NCBI GenBank assembly: GCA_029309925.1
Contig: JARKND010000005.1
Coordinates: forward strand, 1 to 64,000
Direction: 5' to 3'
Source of the DNA: Fulvivirgaceae bacterium JP3-4
GTDB taxonomy: Bacteria > Bacteroidota > Bacteroidia > Cytophagales > Cyclobacteriaceae
Length of the DNA stretch: 64,000 nt
In this document: positions 17,652 through 26,255 of the stretch, in pieces
Layout: the number at the start of each line of letters is the position of its first letter
Position numbering within the stretch: the stretch's first letter is position 1
Notes under the pieces: generated by a model
What the model was told of the DNA's origin: nothing
Databases searched by the model: none
Seen by the model: the letters and a program-made list of their open reading frames with translations, nothing else
Program-made: the position numbers and the translations under genes

Positions 17652-18247
17652 CAAAATATTTCGTTCCTGACAAATTCCTGACGAAGGTAACGCTCACGCG
17701 GAGCAAGTTCTCTTACTTTCAGATGCTCGGGCAGCAACTGCACATCGCCAGGGTAGCCTATGGCCAGCACAACCACTGCCTCGAAATTGTCCGGGATATT
17801 CAGATTCTGATTGAGCTTTTCCAGGCTGAATCCTCCCATCTGGTGAACATTAAGTCCATGGTGTGCGGCCTGAAGAGAAAGCAGTGCGTTGGCCGCACCA
17901 AGATCGTAACGAGCTGAGAGGTTCGGCATATCGTTGCGGCTGTGTGTTTTTCGGATCAGACTCACCACCAGCAGCGGTGCATGCTTTGCCCAGATCTTAT
18001 TACTCTCGTTTAGCGAATCAAATATACGGTTATAAAGGTCAGTCTGATCTTTTCTTGCGTAGAGGTAAACCCAGGGTTGCTCGTTCACGCTTGACGGGGC
18101 CCACCGCGCAGCTTCGAAAAGCGAATTGATCTTTTCCTGCTCGACAGGCTTTTCGGAATACGCCCTTCTGCTTCTTCGTTGCTGGATCACGTCCAGCACG
18201 GGCGATTCAAACGATGCAGATTTTTGCCGATTCACAAACGGTGTCAT
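17651..18247 (-). CDS. Nitroreductase family protein
   Basis: A 198-residue flavoprotein of the nitroreductase superfamily. FMN-contacting segments include RRSRRAYSEKPV near residue 25 and WAPSSVNEQPW near 55, followed by the ALLSLQAAHHGL helix. These enzymes use NAD(P)H to reduce quinones, nitro groups or similar acceptors, and the natural substrate is not evident. It sits between a pirin and OsmC in the redox operon, 63 bp after the pirin gene. Confidence 0.9.
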   Translation of the reverse strand: MTPFVNRQKSASFESPVLDVIQQRRSRRAYSEKPVEQEKINSLFEAARWAPSSVNEQPWVYLYARKDQTDLYNRIFDSLNESNKIWAKHAPLLVVSLIRKTHSRNDMPNLSARYDLGAANALLSLQAAHHGLNVHQMGGFSLEKLNQNLNIPDNFEAVVVLAIGYPGDVQLLPEHLKVRELAPRERYLRQEFVRNEIF

Positions 18248-18310
18248 ACAAATGATTGCCTCCGCAATATATAACAGTTAAAAATCGAAACAGTTCAAAT
18301 TGATGCCTGC

Positions 18311-19180
18311 TCAGTCCTCAATGAGAATTCCCATCTTTCCTTTCTGGTAATCCCGCATCGCCTCAAGGATCTCAGTTTCGGAATTCATCACAAACGGTCC
18401 ATGCGCCACGACTTTTTCATTTAGGGGAAGACCACTCATGAAAAGAACGGTTGAATCTTCACTTGCCGTGATCGACACACCATCGCCATCGCGGTCAAAC
18501 AAAACTGCGTGCAGCGGTTCAACCAGGCCGAATCCGCCAACTGAAATTTTTCCGTTGAGCAGATAGAGGAATACATTGTGATCGGCAGGTACGGGTATCG
18601 AAATACTTCCATTCACCTTCATCTCTAACGTGGATGCATTGACCGGAGCTGGCGTTGGTATGACACCCTGCAACCCGAGCAAGTTACCCGCGAATACATT
18701 TACTTTCACAAGACCATCGTCACTGACGTATTTTTTCGTTTCATCTGCCTGTACCGGATAGTACGCTGGCTGATCCATCTTATTTTTCTTTGGTGTGTTG
18801 ATCCAAAGCTGAATGATTTCCTGGCGACCACCGCGTTCGTGGATGTCGTGTGGAGGACGTTCGCTATGCAGGACGCCCATTCCGGCATTCATCCATTGTG
18901 CACCACCAGCATAAACCACACTGTCATTTCCGCGGCTGTCGCGATGGTGCACCCCTCCCTTGAAAATAAATGTGACGGGTGAAAATCCGCGATGCGGGTG
19001 CGGACCAACTCCAGCGTGATCCGGCTCTACGTGCGTAGGCACTTTCACATCGGCATGATGCAAGAGTAAAAACGGATCGTGCTGTTCAACTCTTCCTGTT
19101 GGAAAAGCCTGTCTTACCGGCATGCCTCCCATGTCAAACGTTTCCGCGTATAGCGTATGCGTGACTTTCCTGTTTTTCAT
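18311..19180 (-). CDS. Pirin family protein
   Basis: A 289-residue bicupin. The N-terminal cupin has the likely metal ligands His61 and His63 (HPHRG), His105 and Glu107 (HSERP), matching the ligand set of human pirin. Bacterial pirins include quercetin 2,3-dioxygenases and proteins of unknown role. Length and the C-terminal cupin are normal. It is the second gene of the redox operon, 42 bp after the other pirin. Confidence 0.92.
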   Translation of the reverse strand: MKNRKVTHTLYAETFDMGGMPVRQAFPTGRVEQHDPFLLLHHADVKVPTHVEPDHAGVGPHPHRGFSPVTFIFKGGVHHRDSRGNDSVVYAGGAQWMNAGMGVLHSERPPHDIHERGGRQEIIQLWINTPKKNKMDQPAYYPVQADETKKYVSDDGLVKVNVFAGNLLGLQGVIPTPAPVNASTLEMKVNGSISIPVPADHNVFLYLLNGKISVGGFGLVEPLHAVLFDRDGDGVSITASEDSTVLFMSGLPLNEKVVAHGPFVMNSETEILEAMRDYQKGKMGILIED

Positions 19181-19222
19181 TTTAGTATTACGCTCTCCTG
19201 CGAGCGATTCGATTTCAATTCG

Positions 19223-19933
19223 TTATTCCATTGGTACTTCCATCAGCAGCAACTCAGCATCCGAGTCTGCCTTGATCGAAATTTTATCAGTATCCCACAC
19301 GCCAAACCCATCGCGCTTGTTCAGCGACTGATTGTTGATGGTCACATCGCCTTTGATCACAAAAGCATACACGCCATTTCCTTTTTCCCTGATCGCGTAT
19401 TCTGTGGAAAATCCCTGTTTCAGATTTCCAAGATGGAAATACGCATCCTGGTTTATCCATACACCCTCATCATCTTGTCTTGCAGAGACAACCTGCTGGA
19501 GTTTATTCACACGATCCTGTGGATTGAACGTGCGCTGATCGTAGCGAGGCTGAATGTTGCGCTGCTTTGGAAATACCCAGATCTGGAGGAAATTGACTTT
19601 TGAATCTTTATTCTTATTGTATTCGGAATGATAAATGCCGGTTCCTGCACTCATGATCTGGACGTCATTCTGTTTGATCACTGCAACGTTGCCCATACTG
19701 TCTTTATGTTCGAGGTCACCTTCGATTGGAATGGAAATGATCTCCATATTATCGTGCGGGTGACGGCCGAAGCCCATTCCGCCATCGACAAAATCGTCAT
19801 TCAACACGCGCAGCGCGCCAAAATTCATCCTGGATGGATCGTAATAGTTTGCAAAGCTGAACGTGTGGTTTGTGTCGAGCCAGCCGTGGTTCGCATGGCC
19901 GCGGGTGTTGGCTTTGTGTAGTACGGTATTCAT
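19223..19933 (-). CDS. Pirin family protein, YhaK-like
   Basis: A 236-residue bicupin related to YhaK/YhhW. Metal ligands His58, His60 (HPHDNMEI), His102 and Glu104 (HSEYN) are conserved in the N-terminal cupin. Known relatives include quercetinases and redox-sensitive proteins of unclear role. The ATG at 19933 begins the family homology; the frame extends back to 20041 without support and would run through the operator at 20029-20042. It is the first gene of the five-gene redox operon and differs clearly from the second pirin, so it is not a recent duplicate. Confidence 0.9.
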   Translation of the reverse strand: MNTVLHKANTRGHANHGWLDTNHTFSFANYYDPSRMNFGALRVLNDDFVDGGMGFGRHPHDNMEIISIPIEGDLEHKDSMGNVAVIKQNDVQIMSAGTGIYHSEYNKNKDSKVNFLQIWVFPKQRNIQPRYDQRTFNPQDRVNKLQQVVSARQDDEGVWINQDAYFHLGNLKQGFSTEYAIREKGNGVYAFVIKGDVTINNQSLNKRDGFGVWDTDKISIKADSDAELLLMEVPME

Positions 19934-20028
19934 AGTCAGTAATTTACTTGTTAGGTTCGAATCTGTTTTCGGTCGTTTTCGATTCTGTGTTAAGTAACGA
20001 AAACCACATAATAAAGATACGTACAATT

Positions 20029-20042
20029 GTTGTATATACAAC
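20029..20042. promoter_or_regulatory. Palindromic operator upstream of the redox operon
   Basis: A perfect 14-bp palindrome, GTTGTATATACAAC. Its core TTGTA-N2-TACAA (20030-20041) recurs just upstream of the MarR gene at 23760-23771. It is 96 bp from the pirin start and 94 bp from the divergent permease start, so it could serve either or both. I read it as a MarR-family binding site. Confidence 0.55.
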
Positions 20043-20135
20043 TATTTTGGGATAAAATCGATCCCGACCTTCAACTAACTTCCTTATATTATACAAATAT
20101 GAAACATATAGATTATTTTCACGTTTGTAGAGCAT

Positions 20136-22769
20136 ATGCTTAAGGCGACTCCACCCCGATGGGCTGACCGGTTTCTCTCCTGGTATTGCAACCCTGAACT
20201 GCTGGAAGAGATTCAAGGTGACGTGTACGAGATTTTTGCACGCACGCTCAAATCTGGTAACAAGCGCATGGCTGACGTTGCGTTCGTCTGGAACGTCTTT
20301 CGGTTTTTTCGGTGGTCGAACATCAAGCGTACAAAGCGCTCACAACAAACTCCTCATCTTATGATGTTTCAGAATTATTACACTGTGTTCAAGCGAGGCT
20401 TTTTCAGGCAGAAAGGCTACTCGTTCCTGAACGTATTCGGACTGGCGATTGGTATTGCCTGTTTCCTGCTCATCACACTCTATATTAAAGACGAGTTCAG
20501 TTTCGACCGGATGCACAGCAAAGCTGACCGCATTTATCGCATTCACGAAATCTTTGAGGCCGATGGAGTAGGTGAGCGCTCAGCGAGTCAGCCATTCCCG
20601 CTGGCGGAGGCAATCAAGAACGACTACAACGGGCAGGTTGTCGAAGCAGTCCGTTTCTTCAACTTCCAGGCGCCTACCCTGGCCGTTGCAACGACTGACA
20701 ATACAAAGGAGTTTAATGAAGCGCGTCTCTTTTTCACCGACTCCACGTTTTTCAACATGTTTGATTTCAAGATTGTGAAAGGCGATGCAAAGTCAGCGCT
20801 TAGCAACACACATTCTATTGTGCTCACTCAAAGCATGAGTCAAAAGTATTTCGGGGATGTGGACCCGATGGGGAAGTTTCTGCGCTTTCAGGGCAATACC
20901 AACCTGCTTGTCACAGGCGTGATGGAGGATGTTCCCCCGAATACACATTTTCAATTCGACTTCCTCGTTTCTTTTCAAACCCTGAAGGAAAGTTACAATG
21001 GACAGCTTCCCGAGACCTGGTACTGGAATCCCTGCTGGACGTATTTGTTGTTGAAAGATCCTTCAGATGCGGCCAGGCTTGAGGCGCAGCTGCCAGCGTT
21101 CGTGCAGAAGTATTTTCCAGACTTCATTCGCAACGATGTAACACTTGAGCTTATCCCTTTAACTGACATCCACCTCAAATCACACATGGATTACGAAATT
21201 CAACCGAATAGCAGCATCACGACTATTTATGTGTTTGCTTCGATCGCGGCTTTCGTTCTGCTCATCGCGTGTATCAACTTCATCAACCTCAGCACAGCGC
21301 GTGCGGCTAAACGGGCGAAGGAAGTAGGCATGCGAAAAACCCTCGGCAGCGAGCGCACGCAACTGGTGACGCAATTCCTTTTTGAGTCAATCATGCTCAC
21401 GTTGCTTTCGGTTGTGTTCGCGGTGGCGATCGTCCTCCTCACGTTGCCGCTCTTCAATTCGTTTGCAGAAAAACAAATTGAGTGGACCAATCTGCTCGAA
21501 CCATTCTATATCCTGTTATTGCTGGGATTGCCACTCGCACTCGGATTCGTTTCAGGCATTTATCCGGCATTTGTGCTCTCATCGTTCCGTCCGATTACAG
21601 CACTGAAGTCGAATGCAAGTCAGGAGCGCGGTGCAACATTCCGAAAGGTGCTTGTCGTGGTACAATTTTCATTGTCGATCATCCTTCTGATCGGAACAGG
21701 TGTGGCCATCGACCAGCTCAACATGTTGCAGGAAAGTGACACAGGCTTTACAAAGGAAAATGTCATTATGATTCCCGTGTCCCGTTCACCTATTGCAAAC
21801 GTGTATGAGCCACTCCGGAACGAGCTGCTAAGAAATCCAAACGTCATCGAAGTGACAGCGCTCGAGGAAATCCTTGGCTCAAAGCATCAGGTAGGAAATT
21901 ACAACTTCGAAGGACTTGAGGAGTCGAAACCATTCCCACGACTGAACATTCGTCATCATTTCCTCAAAACATTTAACATCCCGGTCGTGGCCGGCCGTGA
22001 TTACTCAGAAGATATCGTGACGGATGACACGCTGGCACTTGTGGTAAACGAATCGCTGGTGAAGCAGATGGGATGGAAATCAAATGAAGAAGCGATAGGC
22101 AAAAAATTCAGTACACGGCCGAACCGGAAAATTGTTGGCGTTGTAAAGGATTTCAATTTCACATCTCGTCATCAGCCGATCCGTCCGCTTGTAATGGACC
22201 TGAACCTCAATCCGCGCGCATTTGATCTTTTCATCAAATACATGGCGGTACGCATCAGCAAAGATGACGTTGCAGGAACAATCGACTACATGCAGAAACA
22301 ATGGAAGGCACAAATGCCGGGATGGCCATTTGAATATTTCTTCCTGGAGAACAATCTTGAAAACCTGTACAAAGCTGAAAACAAGATGAGCAAGATCACT
22401 TTGATCTTTTCGGGATTATCGATTCTCGTGGCGTGTCTCGGTTTATTCGGACTCTCCACTTTTACTGCTGAGCAGAGAAAAAAGGAAATGAGCATCCGCA
22501 AAGTGATGGGAAGCTCCGACTCAGAAATTTTCCTGCTATTCTCGAAGCGATTTTTCGTTTTGATCCTGATCGCCAATGTGGTTGCGTTTCCGCTTGCCTA
22601 CATCATGATGAAGCAGTGGCTGGGAACATTTGCCTACCAGGTAGACATTGACTTCACCTTGTTTATTCTTGCAGCGTTGGCGGCTGCCCTGATCGCGTTT
22701 CTCACGATCTGCTACCAGGGTTTTCGCGCAGCCCATACCAATCCGGCTGAAGTATTGAAAAATGAATGA
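20136..22769 (+). CDS. FtsX/MacB-type ABC transporter permease with prefix domain
   Basis: An 877-residue membrane protein. The first 75 residues match the permease prefix domain that precedes some Bacteroidota MacB-like permeases. Then come a transmembrane helix, a MacB periplasmic core domain, three helices forming an FtsX unit (about 370-480), a second core domain (about 510-740) and a final FtsX unit (about 755-877). Such proteins belong to mechanotransmission ABC systems. No ATPase gene is adjacent, so the partner is encoded elsewhere or is absent. PadR follows after 57 bp. Confidence 0.9.
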   Translation: MLKATPPRWADRFLSWYCNPELLEEIQGDVYEIFARTLKSGNKRMADVAFVWNVFRFFRWSNIKRTKRSQQTPHLMMFQNYYTVFKRGFFRQKGYSFLNVFGLAIGIACFLLITLYIKDEFSFDRMHSKADRIYRIHEIFEADGVGERSASQPFPLAEAIKNDYNGQVVEAVRFFNFQAPTLAVATTDNTKEFNEARLFFTDSTFFNMFDFKIVKGDAKSALSNTHSIVLTQSMSQKYFGDVDPMGKFLRFQGNTNLLVTGVMEDVPPNTHFQFDFLVSFQTLKESYNGQLPETWYWNPCWTYLLLKDPSDAARLEAQLPAFVQKYFPDFIRNDVTLELIPLTDIHLKSHMDYEIQPNSSITTIYVFASIAAFVLLIACINFINLSTARAAKRAKEVGMRKTLGSERTQLVTQFLFESIMLTLLSVVFAVAIVLLTLPLFNSFAEKQIEWTNLLEPFYILLLLGLPLALGFVSGIYPAFVLSSFRPITALKSNASQERGATFRKVLVVVQFSLSIILLIGTGVAIDQLNMLQESDTGFTKENVIMIPVSRSPIANVYEPLRNELLRNPNVIEVTALEEILGSKHQVGNYNFEGLEESKPFPRLNIRHHFLKTFNIPVVAGRDYSEDIVTDDTLALVVNESLVKQMGWKSNEEAIGKKFSTRPNRKIVGVVKDFNFTSRHQPIRPLVMDLNLNPRAFDLFIKYMAVRISKDDVAGTIDYMQKQWKAQMPGWPFEYFFLENNLENLYKAENKMSKITLIFSGLSILVACLGLFGLSTFTAEQRKKEMSIRKVMGSSDSEIFLLFSKRFFVLILIANVVAFPLAYIMMKQWLGTFAYQVDIDFTLFILAALAAALIAFLTICYQGFRAAHTNPAEVLKNE

Positions 22770-22826
22770 TCGTTGCTGTACTCCCGCACAGGAAGACAGT
22801 GCTGAGAAAAAAATGATAAACTAAAG

Positions 22827-23162
22827 ATGAAAGGAACATACATCGGAGAACTTGAAGAACTAGTGTTACTGACCGTAGGTGTTTTGTACAACGATGCCTA
22901 TGGCGTTGCCGTGATGGACGAAATTGAAAAGCAAACGGGTCGCAGTCTAAATATCAGCGCGGTTCACGCGGTGCTGAAACGCCTCGAAGAAAAAGGTCTT
23001 GTCAATTCACAAATGAGCGACCCCACCAACGAGCGCGGTGGACGCAGAAAACGAATTTTTACGCTGACAGCTGCCGGAAGAAAAGCACTGGCCGATGCCA
23101 ATGAACTGAGAAATCAATTGTACAATCAGATTCCGAAGGTATCGTTGCAGTTCCAGGCATGA
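22827..23162 (+). CDS. PadR family transcriptional regulator
   Basis: A 111-residue winged-helix protein. The PadR pattern is clear: LEELVLLTVGVL at the start, a recognition helix with SAVHAVLKRLEEKGLV, and a wing with RKRIFTLTAAGRKAL. Members repress genes for stress or detoxification transport, often the neighbouring operon. Its position 57 bp after the prefix-domain permease suggests they are one transcript and that it controls the permease; this pairing recurs in Bacteroidota. Confidence 0.92.
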   Translation: MKGTYIGELEELVLLTVGVLYNDAYGVAVMDEIEKQTGRSLNISAVHAVLKRLEEKGLVNSQMSDPTNERGGRRKRIFTLTAAGRKALADANELRNQLYNQIPKVSLQFQA

Positions 23163-23196
23163 GGGCAAGTTCCAGGTTCCAGGTGCCAGGTTCCAA

Positions 23197-23267
23197 GATC
23201 CAAATACCAAGGATCAAAACGAAAGAAGACAACTCGCCATTTGGTTTTTCGATCTTGGTATTTGGAT
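23197..23267. terminator. Bidirectional hairpin between padR-type and marR-type genes
   Basis: Arms at 23197-23215 and 23251-23267 pair almost perfectly around a GATCCAAATACCAAG core, with an AAAA/TTTTT context on both sides. It lies between the convergent ends of the PadR and MarR genes and probably terminates both. The flanks carry imperfect GGTTCCAG and TTTGGATT repeats. Confidence 0.6.
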
Positions 23268-23285
23268 TTTGGATTTTGGATCTTT

Positions 23286-23738
23286 TTACCCCCTGAGTTT
23301 ATCCAGAATTCTGTTCAGCTCCATTGCTTCCTGCTTCGTGATGTTCTTCAGCATTGACATCCAGGTTGCTTCATCCTGATCAATTGATTTAAGAACACTA
23401 AGGCCCTTCTCTGTAATCGAGATATCGACTTGCCTGCGATTGTTCTCGCAAATCTCGCGGCTGACACAATCTTTTTGACGGAGCTTCTCAACCAAACGAG
23501 TTGCGTTGCTGTTCTTGTCGAGCATGCGTGAGGTAATTTCAGCGAGCATCAAAGGTTTGGGATGACTCCCCCGAAGAATGCGAAGCACGTTGAATTGTTC
23601 AGGCGTTATGTCGTGCTTCTTAAGGCGCGATGCATTCAGGCTGTGAAGCCAACTGCTCGTGAACAAAATATTCACTGCAGCTTTCTCGTGCTCGGTGGCA
23701 AACCGTTCCTGCTGAATTTCCTTTTCCAATGACGCCAT
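23286..23738 (-). CDS. MarR family transcriptional regulator
   Basis: A 150-residue dimeric winged-helix regulator. The DNA-binding core spans about 45-115: TPEQFNVLRILRG, a recognition helix near 75-88 and a wing with RRQVDISITEKG. Two cysteines, Cys91 and Cys97, lie between the recognition helix and the wing and could make it redox-sensitive, though this is only suggested by position. Palindromes lie directly upstream of its start and a matching one lies before the redox operon. The convergent PadR gene ends 123 bp downstream. Confidence 0.92.
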   Translation of the reverse strand: MASLEKEIQQERFATEHEKAAVNILFTSSWLHSLNASRLKKHDITPEQFNVLRILRGSHPKPLMLAEITSRMLDKNSNATRLVEKLRQKDCVSREICENNRRQVDISITEKGLSVLKSIDQDEATWMSMLKNITKQEAMELNRILDKLRG

Positions 23739-23746
23739 ATGTAAAT

Positions 23747-23772
23747 GTACAAACGATAATTGTACCTACAAT
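23747..23772. promoter_or_regulatory. Overlapping palindromes upstream of the MarR gene
   Basis: Two inverted repeats overlap: GTACAA-N7-TTGTAC (23747-23765) and ATTGTA-CC-TACAAT (23759-23772). They start 9 bp upstream of the MarR ATG, ideal for autorepression. The core TTGTA-N2-TACAA matches the palindrome upstream of the pirin operon in all ten non-central bases. Confidence 0.6.
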
Positions 23773-23825
23773 GGTTCCGTTCTCGCTTTGCAGAACGCGT
23801 TTCAGTGCCATTGCCACGTTCATTT

Positions 23826-26045
23826 CTAATTCAGAAGCTGGTTAAGAAGCTGAATCACTTCATTTTGATTGGTGAGGCTGAATTTCGCTGCTGTGTTTCC
23901 CGGGCCGATCTTGATCGTCACCGCCCTGTCGATCAGCGCGCGAAACATATCTTCATCCGTTTTGTCATCGCCTACAGCGAGCACGAAATCGTAGTCATCG
24001 CCCTCAAGCAGTTTTGAGGCTACGGTCCCTTTGTCGATTCCCGACAATCGCACTTCAATCACTTTATTTCCGTCAACAACATTAAGCGGTGTGTTTCGCA
24101 GCAGGTGATGCAGGCTGTCGAGCAACTCACGTGACCGTACAAACCCAAGTTCCGGATCAACATTCCGGTAATGCCATGCAAGTGTGTGACCTTTCTCCTC
24201 CACCATCGATCCGGGACTGCGTTGTGTGAACAATTCCAGTGTGGGCCTGATCAAAGGCTTCCACGATTGATCGAGATCCTTTTCTATCTGCCAGTCTCCG
24301 TTTTTCATTCTCACTGCAGCGCCATGCTCGGCAATGAGATTCACCGGAACGTTCTTAAACCATTGTTCGAGCGTTTTGCTGTCCCGGCCACTGATGATCG
24401 TAGCTTCGGTTTTTGTATCAGCCGAAAGAATGTTGAGCAGACGAATAAGGTCTTCATTCGGAATTGCAAGCTTCGGATGTTTGACCAATGGTACAAGCGT
24501 TCCATCATAATCAAGAAGAAGATGTCTTCGATGTGCACGTTTGAATCTCACACCGATTTCCAACAGCTCCGATTTCGAAAGATGCTTCGTTGCCTGGATG
24601 CGTTGATTCTCCTTGACGGCCGCAAGCTCTTTGAGAAAATCGTTCACCCAGTGAATGACCGTGTAGTCTTTCAGTCGCTGCTGGATTACCTCGAGGCGCT
24701 GCACCTGCTCCTCCTTCGGCATCGTAAGACCTGTGAGGATGGCGGAAGCGACTTCGCGCTTATCCATGGGGTTGACGAGAACAGCTTCACCCATTTCATT
24801 TGCCGCCCCGGCAAACTCACTCAGGATCAGAACTCCTTTATCCTGGCAACTCGCTACATATTCCTTCGCTACGAGGTTCATCCCATCGCGAAGCGGTGTA
24901 ATCAGCCCGATGTCAGACGCCTCGTATAGTGCGCAAAGTTCAGTAAACGATAGATGATTGTATCGATAGATGATCGGTTGCCAATGTAGGGTTGAATATT
25001 TTCCATTGAGCCGGCCAACCTGTTCTTCGATCATTTTTCGCCTCTCCGAATATTTGGCGATGATCTGTCGTGATGGAACAACAACGAGGACGAACACCAC
25101 CTTCTCGCGCCACTCCGGATGTTGTTCGAGAAAAAACTCGAACCCTGACAAACGGTGATTGATTCCCTTGGTATAATCAAGACGATCAACAGAAAAAATG
25201 ATCTTCCGGTGGTTAAAGTTTTGCAGGATGTCTGCCCTCTCATTTTTTACTTCAGGGAGCTCGGAAGCATTGTGAAATTTATTGAAGTCTATGCCAAGCG
25301 GAAACAAGTCTGCCTTAACCAACCGGTCCGGCAGCATGATGTTGCGGAACTGATGATCGAGGCCGGCAACCATCTGAACTGTTTTCAGAAAATGCTGAAC
25401 GTATTCGTGTGTATGAAATCCCACCAGGTCAGCACCGAGCAGACCCTTCACAATCTTTTGTTTCCATGGCGTGTGAAGCAAACGAAACACTTCAAATGAT
25501 GGAAAGGGGATGTGGAGAAAAAATCCGATTGTAATATCCGGCATTTGCTCGCGCACCATGCCCGGTACGAGCATGAGTTGATAGTCGTGGATCCATAGCA
25601 CATCGCCAGGCTTCACAAACTCAAGAATCTTATCCGCAAAAATTCTGTTTACTTCTTCGTATGCCTCAAAAGTTGTTTCATCGAATTCGACCATCGAAGG
25701 AAAATAATGAAACAATGGCCATAGTGTTGCATTACAAAATCCGTTGTAATACTTGTTATAGGTTTTGCTTTCAATGAACAACGGTTCCACCTGAAAGGAA
25801 CCAGTGGCGTTGTCTTGTTTAGCAAATTTCTTCCATCGTTTTTCCGGAAACTCGCCAGAGCCGATCCACCATTTCTCACGCAGTGTTCCTCCATGCTGGT
25901 CGCCATCGAAGTAACTTTTCAATGCGCTCACGAGACCGCCATCGCTTTCTTTCAGAACGATTTCATTGTCCTTCTCAAGAAGCTGAAAAGGCAACCGGTT
26001 TGAAACAACAATCAATCTTCCGTTATGTTCGTTCGTATTCGTCAC
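23826..26045 (-). CDS. otsAB: Bifunctional trehalose-6-phosphate synthase/phosphatase
   Basis: A 739-residue fusion. The N-terminal GT20 domain (about 8-470) makes trehalose-6-phosphate from UDP-glucose and glucose-6-phosphate; SVDRLDYTKGI and LRDGMNLVAKEY are typical. The C-terminal HAD-type phosphatase (about 500-739, with LLLDYDGTLVPL and GDDKTDEDMF) removes the phosphate to release trehalose, a stress protectant and osmolyte. A GTG at 26045 is the start; it lies directly before the conserved RLIVVSNRLPF segment. It is cytosolic. The divergent Nudix-type regulator starts 210 bp away. Confidence 0.95.
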   Translation of the reverse strand: MTNTNEHNGRLIVVSNRLPFQLLEKDNEIVLKESDGGLVSALKSYFDGDQHGGTLREKWWIGSGEFPEKRWKKFAKQDNATGSFQVEPLFIESKTYNKYYNGFCNATLWPLFHYFPSMVEFDETTFEAYEEVNRIFADKILEFVKPGDVLWIHDYQLMLVPGMVREQMPDITIGFFLHIPFPSFEVFRLLHTPWKQKIVKGLLGADLVGFHTHEYVQHFLKTVQMVAGLDHQFRNIMLPDRLVKADLFPLGIDFNKFHNASELPEVKNERADILQNFNHRKIIFSVDRLDYTKGINHRLSGFEFFLEQHPEWREKVVFVLVVVPSRQIIAKYSERRKMIEEQVGRLNGKYSTLHWQPIIYRYNHLSFTELCALYEASDIGLITPLRDGMNLVAKEYVASCQDKGVLILSEFAGAANEMGEAVLVNPMDKREVASAILTGLTMPKEEQVQRLEVIQQRLKDYTVIHWVNDFLKELAAVKENQRIQATKHLSKSELLEIGVRFKRAHRRHLLLDYDGTLVPLVKHPKLAIPNEDLIRLLNILSADTKTEATIISGRDSKTLEQWFKNVPVNLIAEHGAAVRMKNGDWQIEKDLDQSWKPLIRPTLELFTQRSPGSMVEEKGHTLAWHYRNVDPELGFVRSRELLDSLHHLLRNTPLNVVDGNKVIEVRLSGIDKGTVASKLLEGDDYDFVLAVGDDKTDEDMFRALIDRAVTIKIGPGNTAAKFSLTNQNEVIQLLNQLLN

Positions 26046-26255
26046 GCTTTTCGAATTAAGTTTTGTGCATCCAGAATAGGCGTTATCCGGTCAACACGTT
26101 AACAGTTTTATGCAAGCGGTTCTGAGGGGAAGGAGAAATTTACGAGCCGCTCCAACGAACCATCCGAAAAAAAATCGTTCCAACCCGGTGAAAAAGCTAC
26201 CGTTCTTGACCGTGAATCCGTATTTTGTTATCAAACCCATTGAAATACCTGGTAA

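Noticed and set aside
24171-24929. Plus-strand frame of 252 residues inside the trehalose gene
   Set aside because: Antisense shadow; the opposite strand carries an intact GT20-HAD fusion.
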